From Schauerella fraxinea (lineage in GTDB: Bacteria; Pseudomonadota; Gammaproteobacteria; Burkholderiales; Burkholderiaceae_B): a stretch of 64,000 nt of DNA. Under the pieces are notes generated by a model, which was not told the origin of the DNA, searched no databases, and saw only the letters and a list, made by a program, of their open reading frames with translations. The stretch is taken from the NCBI GenBank assembly GCA_030849945.1, contig JAVDKK010000003.1:1-64000 (forward strand). The letters run 5' to 3'. Shown here in pieces: positions 35,602 to 43,521 of the stretch (its first letter is position 1; each line of letters begins with the position of its first letter). The position numbers were made by a program, and so were the translations under genes.

Positions 35602-36828
35602 TTACGAGCGGTAGTCGGCGTTGATGGTGACGTACTCATGCGAGAAGTCGCAGGTGTAGACGGTATCGGCCACCGAGCCGCGGCCAAGTGCGATACGCAC
35701 GAGAATCTCGGCCTGCTTCATCACGCGTTGCCCGTCGGCTTCCTGATAGTCGGGATTACGGCCGCCATCGCAGGCGACCAGCACATCGTCGAGCCACAGG
35801 CGCAAGCCATTGACGTCGAGGTCGTCGATGCCGGCATAGCCGATGGCCGCCAGAATGCGGCCCAGGTTGGGATCCGACGCAAAGAACGCGGTCTTGACCA
35901 GCGGCGAGTGCGCCACGGCATAGGCCACCTTGAGGGCTTCCTCGGTGGTGCCGGCTTCTTCGACCTGAATGGTCATGAATTTGGTGGCGCCTTCGGCATC
36001 GCGCACGATCTTTTGCGCGAGTTCGCGTGCGGCATCGGCGAACGCATCGCGCAGCACAGCGTAGTTGGCGTCCGATTCGGAGTCGATCTGCAGACCGGAC
36101 TTGCCCGTGGCCATCACGATGAAGGAATCGTTGGTGGACGTGTCGCCATCGACCGTAATGCGGTTGAACGACACGTTGGCCAGATCGCGTGCCAGACGAG
36201 CGAGCACGGGTTGGGCGATGCCGGCATCCGTACCCAGAAAGCCCAGCATGGTGGCCATGTTGGGACGGATCATGCCGGCGCCTTTGCTCACGCCGGTGAA
36301 GGTGACCGTACGGCCGCCGATCTCGACGCGGCGCGACACCACCTTGGGCAGCGTGTCGGTGGTCATGATGCCGTGCGCCGCTTCCATCCAGTTGTTGGGG
36401 CCGAAGGCGGCGATGGCGCGCGGCAGGCCGGCGGTGAGGCGGTCGACCGGCAGCGGCTCGAGAATGACGCCGGTGGAAAACGGCAGGATCTGCGCGGGCG
36501 GCACGCCCAGGAGATCGCCAAGTGCGGCGCAGGTGGCGTTTGCAGCGTCCAGGCCCGATTGACCGGTGCCGGCGTTGGCGTTGCCGGTATTGATGACGAG
36601 GGCGCTGATGGGGCCGCCGGCGGCCAGATGCGCTTCGCAGATCTGAACGGGTGCGGCGCGAAAGCGGTTGAGCGTAAACACGCCGGCCACCGTGGTGCCG
36701 GGCGCCAGGCGAAATACCGTCAAGTCGCGGCGGTTGGCTTTACGAATGCCGGCTTCGGCGACGCCGATCTCGATACCCTCGACGGGGAAAATGTCGGCTG
36801 CTTGCGGGATGTGAAGATTGACGGCCAT
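35602..36828 (-). CDS. argJ: Bifunctional glutamate N-acetyltransferase / amino-acid acetyltransferase
   Basis: ArgJ transfers the acetyl group from N-acetylornithine to glutamate, recycling it in arginine synthesis; bifunctional forms also use acetyl-CoA. The 408-residue precursor cleaves itself at the threonine of the KGAGMIRPNMATML motif, which is intact. INTGNANAGTG in the N-terminal half and GDTSTND in the C-terminal half are also present. A GGAGG site precedes the ATG on the minus strand. It leads the argJ-DUF815-Nudix/ThiE run. Confidence 0.96.
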   Translation of the reverse strand: MAVNLHIPQAADIFPVEGIEIGVAEAGIRKANRRDLTVFRLAPGTTVAGVFTLNRFRAAPVQICEAHLAAGGPISALVINTGNANAGTGQSGLDAANATCAALGDLLGVPPAQILPFSTGVILEPLPVDRLTAGLPRAIAAFGPNNWMEAAHGIMTTDTLPKVVSRRVEIGGRTVTFTGVSKGAGMIRPNMATMLGFLGTDAGIAQPVLARLARDLANVSFNRITVDGDTSTNDSFIVMATGKSGLQIDSESDANYAVLRDAFADAARELAQKIVRDAEGATKFMTIQVEEAGTTEEALKVAYAVAHSPLVKTAFFASDPNLGRILAAIGYAGIDDLDVNGLRLWLDDVLVACDGGRNPDYQEADGQRVMKQAEILVRIALGRGSVADTVYTCDFSHEYVTINADYRS

Positions 36829-36894
36829 GCGCCCTCCAGGAAGAACATAGCCTTTTATTATCCCACCGTTACCCGTGTTGCGTTGTGACCGTGA

Positions 36895-37383
36895 TCACGC
36901 CTTGTCGTGCCGGTCGGCGACCACGTGCAGCTTGAGCTCACCCAGCACCTTGAAAAGCGCATCGCGGCTGCTTTCAGGCAGCGCGCCAAACATATTCTTG
37001 ATCCACGTTTCGTGAGCGCGCGCCATCTTGGCGAACGATTTTCGGCCCAGTGGCGTGAGCTGGATCAGGGAGCTGCGGCGATCGGTTTCGATTTTCGTGC
37101 GCACCACTAAGCCCTCTTTCTCAAGTTGATCGGTAATGCCGGTGATATTGCCGTTGGTGACCATCATGTGGCGCGACAGCTCACCCATGCGCATGCCCGC
37201 AGGGGCACGTTGCAGTTGGGCCATCAGGTCGAAGCGCGGCAGGGTGGTGTCGAACTCGTTGCGCAGGCGGCTGCGGACATCGCTTTCGATGAGGTTGCAG
37301 CACGTGAGCAGGCGCAGCCAGACGCGCAGATCCTGGTGGTCGTCGGGGGCGGCTCGGCTTTCGAGGTCGGGCATCGGAATCAT
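36895..37383 (-). CDS. MarR family transcriptional regulator
   Basis: A 162-residue winged-helix regulator. It has the MarR core: FDLMAQLQRAPAGMRMGELSRHMMVTNGNITGITDQLEKEGLV (recognition helix) and the wing TDRRSSLIQLTPLGR. MarR proteins near aromatic-acid CoA pathways often respond to the aryl-CoA or acid. I chose ATG 37383, which has GAAGG upstream and leaves ten bases after the hydrolase gene; an ATG at 37407 would overlap that gene. It is co-transcribed with the hydrolase, divergent from the importer operon. It is the best candidate to bind the 20-bp palindromes at 38419 and 46326, but this is inference. Confidence 0.88.
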   Translation of the reverse strand: MIPMPDLESRAAPDDHQDLRVWLRLLTCCNLIESDVRSRLRNEFDTTLPRFDLMAQLQRAPAGMRMGELSRHMMVTNGNITGITDQLEKEGLVVRTKIETDRRSSLIQLTPLGRKSFAKMARAHETWIKNMFGALPESSRDALFKVLGELKLHVVADRHDKA

Positions 37384-37393
37384 GGCGGAACCT

Positions 37394-38287
37394 TCAGGCG
37401 GAGACATGGGAGGATGCGGGCGGCAGGCCCATCTGATCGAAGATCGCTCGCGTGAGGGGCGTGGCGGGATCGCTCAACGCCAGCACGATATCGAAGTGAT
37501 TGGTGTGTGGCATGGGCACGTCGATACCTTGGAAGCCTCGTGCTTGCCAGGCCGCCAGATAATCGCGGCTCTGCCGCTTGAACTCGTCGGTTTCGCTGCC
37601 GCCGTAACTCACGATCAGCGGACATCCCTTTGCGGGCAGATGATCGATCGGGCTATTGCGGATCGCGTCGTCTTCCGACAGTTGCATCCATTCGTTGATG
37701 TGCGTGTGCGGTAGCGGGCGCAGATCGAACAGCCCGGAGAGGGGCGCCGCGCCCCGCACCACATCGGTGGGCACGCCGTAGTCGGCATGCCAGCCTCCAG
37801 CCAACAACATCCCGGTGAGGTGTCCGCCGGCGGACGTGCCGCACACATGGATGCGTGCGGGATCGCCGCCGTATTGCGCAATGTGGGCATGCACCCAGGC
37901 GATTGCGCGACGGGTTTGATCGACGATGCGATCGAGCGTCACGGCGGGTGCAAGCGAATAGTTGAGCGCGACCACCACGGCGCCCGCAACGGTAAAGGCC
38001 GAGGCCATGCCGCTCGATTCTTTTTGGCTCAACAGGCGCCAGTAGCCGCCATGGATGAAGAAGAACACGGGGGCTGCGCTGGGTGCGCCGGCCGGCCGGA
38101 AGATATCGAGCACCTCGTCGGGATGATCGCCATACGCGACATCCGTGTCGCAGGCGAGCGTGGCCCGCGCGTGCGCGCTCTCGCTTTCGTATTGCTTGAG
38201 AATGGGCCAGATATCCGGTACCGTTGCCCGCGCGTTGTATTGCACGTCGAGGCCGGACTGATCGTAATCGCGATAAAGAGAGGTCAT
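37394..38287 (-). CDS. Alpha/beta hydrolase, kynurenine-formamidase-like
   Basis: A 297-residue alpha/beta hydrolase. It has the oxyanion motif HGGYW and the nucleophile elbow GTSAGG, and the catalytic His in PHTNHFD. The HGGxW plus GxSxGG pattern is that of the BD-FAE / eukaryotic kynurenine formamidase group. That enzyme releases formate from N-formylkynurenine, on the route from tryptophan to kynurenine and anthranilate. This would fit the anthranilate-type pathway at 46.4-54.3 kb, but esterase activity on another substrate is also possible. The start ATG 38287 (MTSLYRDYDQ) is chosen over an upstream ATG at 38389 that lies close to the operator. It is transcribed with the MarR gene. Confidence 0.8.
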   Translation of the reverse strand: MTSLYRDYDQSGLDVQYNARATVPDIWPILKQYESESAHARATLACDTDVAYGDHPDEVLDIFRPAGAPSAAPVFFFIHGGYWRLLSQKESSGMASAFTVAGAVVVALNYSLAPAVTLDRIVDQTRRAIAWVHAHIAQYGGDPARIHVCGTSAGGHLTGMLLAGGWHADYGVPTDVVRGAAPLSGLFDLRPLPHTHINEWMQLSEDDAIRNSPIDHLPAKGCPLIVSYGGSETDEFKRQSRDYLAAWQARGFQGIDVPMPHTNHFDIVLALSDPATPLTRAIFDQMGLPPASSHVSA

Positions 38288-38406
38288 GAACCGTCCGTCG
38301 CCTGAAGCGAAATGAATAATAAAAACCCGCAGCAAGATCGACCAATAGCCGCTTCGGAATCGACCCCGAACGGCCCGCAAAGCAAGCATGGGTGTAAACC
38401 CTAGAC

Positions 38407-38436
38407 TTGTTTTGCCGATTACTTTAAACCTAAACT
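38407..38436 (+). promoter_or_regulatory. Possible promoter of the importer operon
   Basis: TTGTTT (38407-38412) and TAAACT (38431-38436) are 18 bases apart. The proposed -10 box lies inside the palindromic operator. The match to consensus is moderate, so this is a suggestion. Confidence 0.4.
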
Positions 38437-38438
38437 AT
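38419..38438. promoter_or_regulatory. Putative MarR operator, copy 1
   Basis: TTACTTTAAACCTAAACTAT matches the site at 46326-46345 at 16 of 20 positions and is itself a partial palindrome (TA.TTTA....TAAA.TA). It lies between the hydrolase-marR genes and the divergent importer operon, so it could control both. Confidence 0.6.
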
Positions 38439-38541
38439 GCAGCATGCCAGCACCGTGTGATCACACGAGGTTCGGTCGGTTTTTCACATCGCTTTTTTCG
38501 TCATTGCCTCACAGGGCGCGTCGCCGCGCAAGGAGCTTCAC

Positions 38542-39705
38542 ATGCGTTTCACGATGTCAGTACTGGCCGCCGCACTGTTGGTGCCGAGTCTGGCTGCTGC
38601 CCAAACCATCAAGGTCGGCATCGCCAACGATATTTCGGGCCCGTTCTCGGCCCTGGGCGCCGAAGCGCGTGACGGCTTCAACCTCGCGATCAAGCAACTG
38701 GGCGGCAAGCTCGGCGGTCAACCGGCCGAATTCATCCAGACCGACATGGCCGGCAATCCCGATCAGGCGCGTCAATTGGTCTCGCGTTATCTGCAGCGCG
38801 AAAAAATCGATTTCTTTACCGGCCCCATTGGTTCGAACGTGGCGCTGGCAGTCGGGCCCTCGCTCTTCGCCGCCAAGGTGCCGTATCTGTCGAACAACCC
38901 CGGCCCCAGCCAGTATGCCGGCGCACAGTGCAATGCGTACTGGTTCGGCACGTCGTATCAGAACGACGCCTTCCACACGGCCGCCGGCAAGATGGCCAAG
39001 GATCGCGGCTTCAAGAATATGTTCATCCTGGCACCCGATTATCCGGCCGGCAAGGATGCACTCACAGGCTTCAAGCGCGGCTATGAAGTGGCCGTGTCGC
39101 AGGAGCTGTATTCCAAGCTCGGCCAGATCGACTACGCCGCCGAAATCGCGCAGATTCGCGCCGCCAAGCCCGACGCCTTGTATATCTTCCTGCCGGGCGG
39201 CATGGGCATCAATTTCATCAAGCAATTCAACGCAGCCGGCCTGGCGCAGTCGATCAAGCTGATCGGCCCGGGCTTCTCGGCCGACGAAGATGTGATTCAA
39301 GCCGTGGGCGAGCCGATGTTGGGCATGGTCAATACGGCAGAGTGGGCGCACGATCTGGATGTGCCGGCCAACAAGGCATTCGTGGCCGCGTTCCGCAAGG
39401 AATACAACAATCGCTATCCGTCGGTGTACGCCGCGCAAGCCTTCGACGTCATCATGTCGATGGATGCCGCCGTCAAGCAGGCGGGCGGCAAGGCGAGCGA
39501 TCGCGAAGCCATCCTGACCGCGCTGAAAAAAGCCGACTTCCAGTCGGTGCGCGGCAAGTTCGCCTACGGCAAGAACAACTATCCGATCCAGGCCTATTAC
39601 GTTCGCACCATCGTCAAGGATGCCGACGGCCGCGTGACCAACAAGCTCGACGGCAAGGTATTCGAGAGCTATCAGGACGTGTACGTCGACGAGTGCAAGC
39701 TCTAA
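38542..39705 (+). CDS. ABC transporter substrate-binding protein, branched-chain amino acid / aromatic acid type
   Basis: A 387-residue periplasmic protein. A signal peptide (1-21, MRFTMSVLAAALLVPSLAAA, cut after the second-last Ala block) precedes a type I periplasmic binding fold beginning IKVGIANDISGPFSALG. Members of this family bind leucine-type amino acids, but many relatives beside aromatic-degradation genes bind benzoate-like acids. The context here, with anthranilate-type catabolic genes and a shared operator, favours an aromatic acid ligand. AAGGAG lies before the ATG. A hairpin follows the gene. Confidence 0.88.
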   Translation: MRFTMSVLAAALLVPSLAAAQTIKVGIANDISGPFSALGAEARDGFNLAIKQLGGKLGGQPAEFIQTDMAGNPDQARQLVSRYLQREKIDFFTGPIGSNVALAVGPSLFAAKVPYLSNNPGPSQYAGAQCNAYWFGTSYQNDAFHTAAGKMAKDRGFKNMFILAPDYPAGKDALTGFKRGYEVAVSQELYSKLGQIDYAAEIAQIRAAKPDALYIFLPGGMGINFIKQFNAAGLAQSIKLIGPGFSADEDVIQAVGEPMLGMVNTAEWAHDLDVPANKAFVAAFRKEYNNRYPSVYAAQAFDVIMSMDAAVKQAGGKASDREAILTALKKADFQSVRGKFAYGKNNYPIQAYYVRTIVKDADGRVTNKLDGKVFESYQDVYVDECKL

Positions 39706-39713
39706 GCACGCCA

Positions 39714-39740
39714 GGCGCGCACGGCATGACCGCGCGCGCC
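39714..39740 (+). other. GC-rich hairpin after the binding-protein gene
   Basis: GGCGCGC (39714-39720) pairs with GCGCGCC (39734-39740) around a 13-base loop. There is no T-run. Such hairpins after binding-protein genes often stabilise the upstream mRNA so that more binding protein than permease is made. Confidence 0.4.
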
Positions 39741-39805
39741 ACTCTTCATCCATAAACGATGCATGCCGCTCCGCTCGCCGGGGCGGTGGCCATGGGGAAA
39801 TCGTT

Positions 39806-40726
39806 TTGACATCGACGTTGTTGATCGAGCAATTGCTCAACGGCCTGCAGTTCGGGCTGATGTTGTTCCTGATCGCCGCCGGCTTGACGCTGGTGTTCGG
39901 CATCATGGACATCATGAATCTCGCGCATGGTTCGCTGTACATGGCGGGCGCTTATGTGGCGGCCGATGTGATGCAGCGCACGGGCTCGTTCATGGTGGCG
40001 GTGCTGGTCGCCGCCGTGGTGACGGGGCTCGTGGCCGCCGTGCTCGAAATCGTGCTCATCAGAAGATTGGCCGTACGCGACCATCTGGCGCAGGTGCTGG
40101 GCACCTACGCCATCATTCTGATCGCCGACGACGCCGTCAAAATGATCTGGGGCGCCGCGCCCGTCATGCTCAATATGCCGGCCATGCTTTCCGGTCCGGT
40201 GCGGCTGACCGAAGAATTGTTGTATCCCGCTTATCGCATCATGATCATCGCGGTGGGTCTGGCCGTGGCGGTGGGGCTGTATGCCTTCGTCACGCGCACC
40301 CGCGCCGGCGTCCTGGTGCGCGCGGGCGCGTCCAATCGCCAGATGGCCACGCTGATGGGCGTGCGCGTGCCGTTGCTGTTTCTGGGCGTGTTCACGTTGG
40401 GCGCGGTGCTCGCCGCCGTCGCCGGCGCCTTGCTTGGACCGATCACTGCAGTGCAGATCGGCATGGGCGAAGACATCCTGATCCTGGTGCTGGTGTGCAT
40501 CGTGATCGGCGGTATCGGATCGATTCGCGGCGCGTTCGTGGGGGCGCTGCTTGTGGGCTTTGTGGACACGGCAGGGCGGGCCTTTCTGCCCAGCCTGCTG
40601 CGTGAGATTGCGTCGCCCTCGGTGGCGGCCAGCGTGGGCCCCACGCTCGCGGCGATTTCAATTTATGTGCTGATGGCGGTGGTATTGGTATTCCGTCCGT
40701 CCGGTCTCTTTCCGGCGCGAGGCTGA
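39806..40726 (+). CDS. ABC transporter permease, LivH family
   Basis: A 306-residue inner-membrane permease with about eight helices. Family signatures are LNGLQFGLMLFLIAAGLTLVFGIMDIMNLAHG at the N-terminus and GGIGSIRGAFVGALLVG near the end (the coupling loop EAA-like region lies before it). The start is TTG 39806, with GGGGA nine bases upstream; no ATG lies in a better position. It forms the channel with the LivM-type protein encoded next. Confidence 0.9.
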   Translation: MTSTLLIEQLLNGLQFGLMLFLIAAGLTLVFGIMDIMNLAHGSLYMAGAYVAADVMQRTGSFMVAVLVAAVVTGLVAAVLEIVLIRRLAVRDHLAQVLGTYAIILIADDAVKMIWGAAPVMLNMPAMLSGPVRLTEELLYPAYRIMIIAVGLAVAVGLYAFVTRTRAGVLVRAGASNRQMATLMGVRVPLLFLGVFTLGAVLAAVAGALLGPITAVQIGMGEDILILVLVCIVIGGIGSIRGAFVGALLVGFVDTAGRAFLPSLLREIASPSVAASVGPTLAAISIYVLMAVVLVFRPSGLFPARG

Positions 40727-40727
40727 G

Positions 40728-41666
40728 ATGACGATGCGCCCCACATTGTGGTTGACCCTGTTTGCATTGGCCTTGCTGATCGCGGTGCCGTGGATTGCAC
40801 CGATTTTCGATCTTGAATTCTACGTGTCGCTCGTGCGGCGCATCTTGATCTATGCGCTGGCGGCGACGAGCCTGAACCTGATTCTCGGATACGGCGGAAT
40901 GGTGGCGCTGGGGCATGCGGCTTTCTTTGGCGCGGGTGCCTATGCCGTCGCCATCCTGGGCGCTTCCGGCATCACGGCAGCCGCGATCGTCTGGCCGGCG
41001 GCCATGCTGCTTTCGGGCGTGCTGGCCTTGATCGTGGGGGCGATATCGCTGCGCACGCGCGGTGTGTACTTCATCATGATCACGTTGGCGTTCGCGCAGA
41101 TGGTCTATTACGTGTTCATCTCGCTGCGCCAATATGGCGGGGAAGACGGGTTGAACCTCACGGGCTATTCCACGTTGCCCGGTCTGGATCTCGCCAACGA
41201 CACCACCTTCTATTACGTCACGCTGGCGATCTTCGTGCTGGTGATGGCGCTCTTCAATCGCACGGTCGACGCGCGCTTCGGCACGGCCTTGCAGGGCATT
41301 CGCGAAAACGAATCGCGCATGGAGTCGATGGGCTATCCGGTGTACCGCTTGAAGCTCGTGGCGTTTGCGCTCTCGGGTGCGGTGGCCGGTTTGGCCGGTG
41401 CGCTGCTGGCCAATCACAATTTGTTCGTGTCGCCCACGCTCATGCATTGGACCCAATCGGCCAATCTACTGATCATGGTGCTGGTGGGCGGTATCGGCTT
41501 GCGGTATGGCGGGGTGGCGGGAGCGGTCGTGATGTTGCTGCTCGAAGAATTCCTGCGGCAATGGACCGAGTATTGGCACATGCCCTTGGGCGTGTTGCTC
41601 TTGCTGGTGGTGTTGTTCGCGCCGCGTGGCCTGGTCGGGTTGCTGTCTAAACGGGTGGCCTCATGA
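40728..41666 (+). CDS. ABC transporter permease, LivM family
   Basis: A 312-residue permease with about ten hydrophobic segments. It has the LivM hallmarks ATSLNLILGYGGMVALGHAAFFGAGAY split across helices 2-3, and GGIGLRYGGVAGAVV toward the end. It starts one base after the LivH-type gene and overlaps the LivG-type gene by four bases, so the permease and ATPase genes are translated together. Confidence 0.9.
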   Translation: MTMRPTLWLTLFALALLIAVPWIAPIFDLEFYVSLVRRILIYALAATSLNLILGYGGMVALGHAAFFGAGAYAVAILGASGITAAAIVWPAAMLLSGVLALIVGAISLRTRGVYFIMITLAFAQMVYYVFISLRQYGGEDGLNLTGYSTLPGLDLANDTTFYYVTLAIFVLVMALFNRTVDARFGTALQGIRENESRMESMGYPVYRLKLVAFALSGAVAGLAGALLANHNLFVSPTLMHWTQSANLLIMVLVGGIGLRYGGVAGAVVMLLLEEFLRQWTEYWHMPLGVLLLLVVLFAPRGLVGLLSKRVAS

Positions 41667-42478
41667 ACGACAACCTGCAATCCACCGTGCCGGTGCTGGA
41701 GGCCCAAGGCTTGTGCCGACGCTTCGGCGCACTGGTGGCCACCGATAACGTCAGCCTCAAACTTTATCCCGGCGAAATTCATGCGTTGATCGGCCCCAAT
41801 GGCGCCGGTAAATCCACGCTGATTCATCTGCTGTCTGGCATGCTGCGCGCGGATGCGGGTAGCCTGCGAGTGGCCGGTACCGATGTCTCCAGCATGAACG
41901 CCCATGAGCGCGTGCGGGCCGGGCTATCGCGTTCGTATCAGATCACGAACATCTTCAAGTCGATGTCGGTACTCGATAATCTGGTACTGGCGGTGCAAGC
42001 CCACGCGGGGTCGAGCTTCGGTTTCTGGCGCGCACGCCGCAACGAAGCGGCGTTGTACGACGCGGCGCGTGCCTTGGCGCGCGAGTGTTCGATCGACGAC
42101 AGCCTGCTCGGCCGTACAGCCAGTACCTTGCCGCATGGCGAGCAGCGCAAGATCGAATTTGCGTTGGCGCTCGCAGCCAATCCCAAGGTGCTGTTGCTGG
42201 ATGAGCCGATGGCCGGCATGGGCCCGGATGAAACCGTGCGGCTCACCGCCCTGATCGAATCGATGCGGGGGCGTGCAGCGATGCTGCTGGTCGAACACGA
42301 TATGCAGGCGGTATTCCAGCTTGCCGACCGCATTTCCGTTTTGGTGTACGGGAAGGTGATCGCCACCGGCACGCCGCAAGAGATCCGCAATAGTCCGGAA
42401 GTCCGGCAGGCCTATCTGGGCGATGACGACGACCACACCCCCGAATCGAAACGCCGCGAGGCGGAGCAGGCCACATGA
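41663..42478 (+). CDS. ABC transporter ATP-binding protein, LivG family
   Basis: A 271-residue ATPase subunit. Walker A is GPNGAGKST; Walker B is VLLLDEPMAGM; the switch histidine is in LLVEHDM. The signature is LPHGEQRKIE rather than the usual LSGGQQ, which is common in LivG-type proteins. The C-terminal tail after about 255 is charged. It overlaps its neighbours by four bases on each side. Confidence 0.92.
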   Translation: MNDNLQSTVPVLEAQGLCRRFGALVATDNVSLKLYPGEIHALIGPNGAGKSTLIHLLSGMLRADAGSLRVAGTDVSSMNAHERVRAGLSRSYQITNIFKSMSVLDNLVLAVQAHAGSSFGFWRARRNEAALYDAARALARECSIDDSLLGRTASTLPHGEQRKIEFALALAANPKVLLLDEPMAGMGPDETVRLTALIESMRGRAAMLLVEHDMQAVFQLADRISVLVYGKVIATGTPQEIRNSPEVRQAYLGDDDDHTPESKRREAEQAT

Positions 42479-43182
42479 TGCTGAAAGCGCAAGGAGTAGA
42501 GAGCGGCTACGGCGCGAGCCAGGTGCTGTTTGGCGTCGACATGAACATCGCCGCCGGTCAGGTGGTGACGCTTCTGGGTCGCAACGGCATGGGCAAGACA
42601 ACGCTGCTGCGCACGCTGTTTGGGCAACTCGGGTTGCGGGCGGGTTCGGTGCATCTGGACGGCGCCGATATTTCGGGTTGGCCGTCGGATCGCATCGCGC
42701 GCGCAGGCTTGGCGATCGTGCCCGAAGGCCGCCAGTGTTTTCCCAATCTGACGGTGCGCGAACACCTCACGGCGTTTGCCGGGTCGCGTAATGGCAAGAC
42801 CGCAGAGGCATGGACTGCCGATCGCGTGTGCGAACTGTTTCCGCGTTTGGGTGAACGCGCCCGCAATATGGGCAATCAGCTGTCCGGCGGCGAGCAGCAA
42901 ATGTTGGCCATCGGCCGCGCGTTGGTCACCAATCCCAAACTGCTGATTCTGGACGAGGCCACCGAAGGCCTGGCGCCGCGCGTGCGCGAGGAAATCTGGC
43001 AGTGCCTGGCGCGGTTGCGTGAGACGGGGCAAACCATTCTGGTCATCGACAAGTATGTCGAGCGGCTCTTGGCGCTGGCCGATCATCACGTTATTCTCGA
43101 ACGTGGCAAGGTCGTCTGGGAAGGCGACTCAACGCAATTGGATAGCGATCGGTCGTTGTGGACGCGCTACCTCGGGGTATAG
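42475..43182 (+). CDS. ABC transporter ATP-binding protein, LivF family
   Basis: The 235-residue second ATPase subunit. Walker A is GRNGMGKTT, the signature LSGGEQQML, and Walker B LLILDEATEGLAP. The switch histidine is replaced: the usual EQ/EH loop reads LVIDKYVERLL, as in a subset of LivF-like proteins, so ATP turnover may rest on the partner. It is the last gene of the importer operon and is followed by a terminator. Confidence 0.9.
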   Translation: MMLKAQGVESGYGASQVLFGVDMNIAAGQVVTLLGRNGMGKTTLLRTLFGQLGLRAGSVHLDGADISGWPSDRIARAGLAIVPEGRQCFPNLTVREHLTAFAGSRNGKTAEAWTADRVCELFPRLGERARNMGNQLSGGEQQMLAIGRALVTNPKLLILDEATEGLAPRVREEIWQCLARLRETGQTILVIDKYVERLLALADHHVILERGKVVWEGDSTQLDSDRSLWTRYLGV

Positions 43183-43217
43183 GCGCTGCGCGCGGCGCAC
43201 CCTTACACACGTTTTGC

Positions 43218-43244
43218 AAGGCGGCCAGCGGTAATGGCCGCCTT
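43218..43244 (+). terminator. Terminator of the importer operon
   Basis: A perfect 10-bp stem (43218-43227 with 43235-43244) closes on a seven-base loop and is followed by TGCTTT. The stem is strong; the T-tract is short. Confidence 0.65.
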
Positions 43245-43521
43245 TGCTTTGGCGCGACCGCACTGCGACTGCGGCGCGCTGGCGCGGCGATGTGGCGGCA
43301 CCGTTCGCGCCGGGTGACGTGGCGAATTCAATACACCCCGACGACCTGCGATTATCCGACACTAAGTATTTCGGAATATTTCTGGACATTGCAATACAAT
43401 CCTCGTACTCCGGTCAGGGGAGGATTGAGGCGTGCCTGTCGGGCGAGCGTTGATCGTCCGTGCGCCGAGCGGGGCGCCGTGATTTCGAGCGTGCGCTCCA
43501 TGTTGACGAGGCAGAGCCGAA
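43245..43521. other. Upstream region of the GGDEF/EAL gene
   Basis: No gene is seen. A TACAAT box at 43395-43400 could be the -10 of a promoter for the gene at 43522, but no -35 at a suitable distance was found. Confidence 0.4.

Noticed and set aside
34600..36888. A 762-codon open frame on the plus strand opposite argJ and the DUF815 gene
   Set aside because: The opposite strand encodes two well-recognised proteins; this frame shows only G/H/V-rich mirrored composition.
43384..43392. A possible sigma54 promoter (GG...GC) before the GGDEF/EAL gene
   Set aside because: The spacing between the GG and GC elements is seven bases instead of ten, so it does not fit the -24/-12 pattern.
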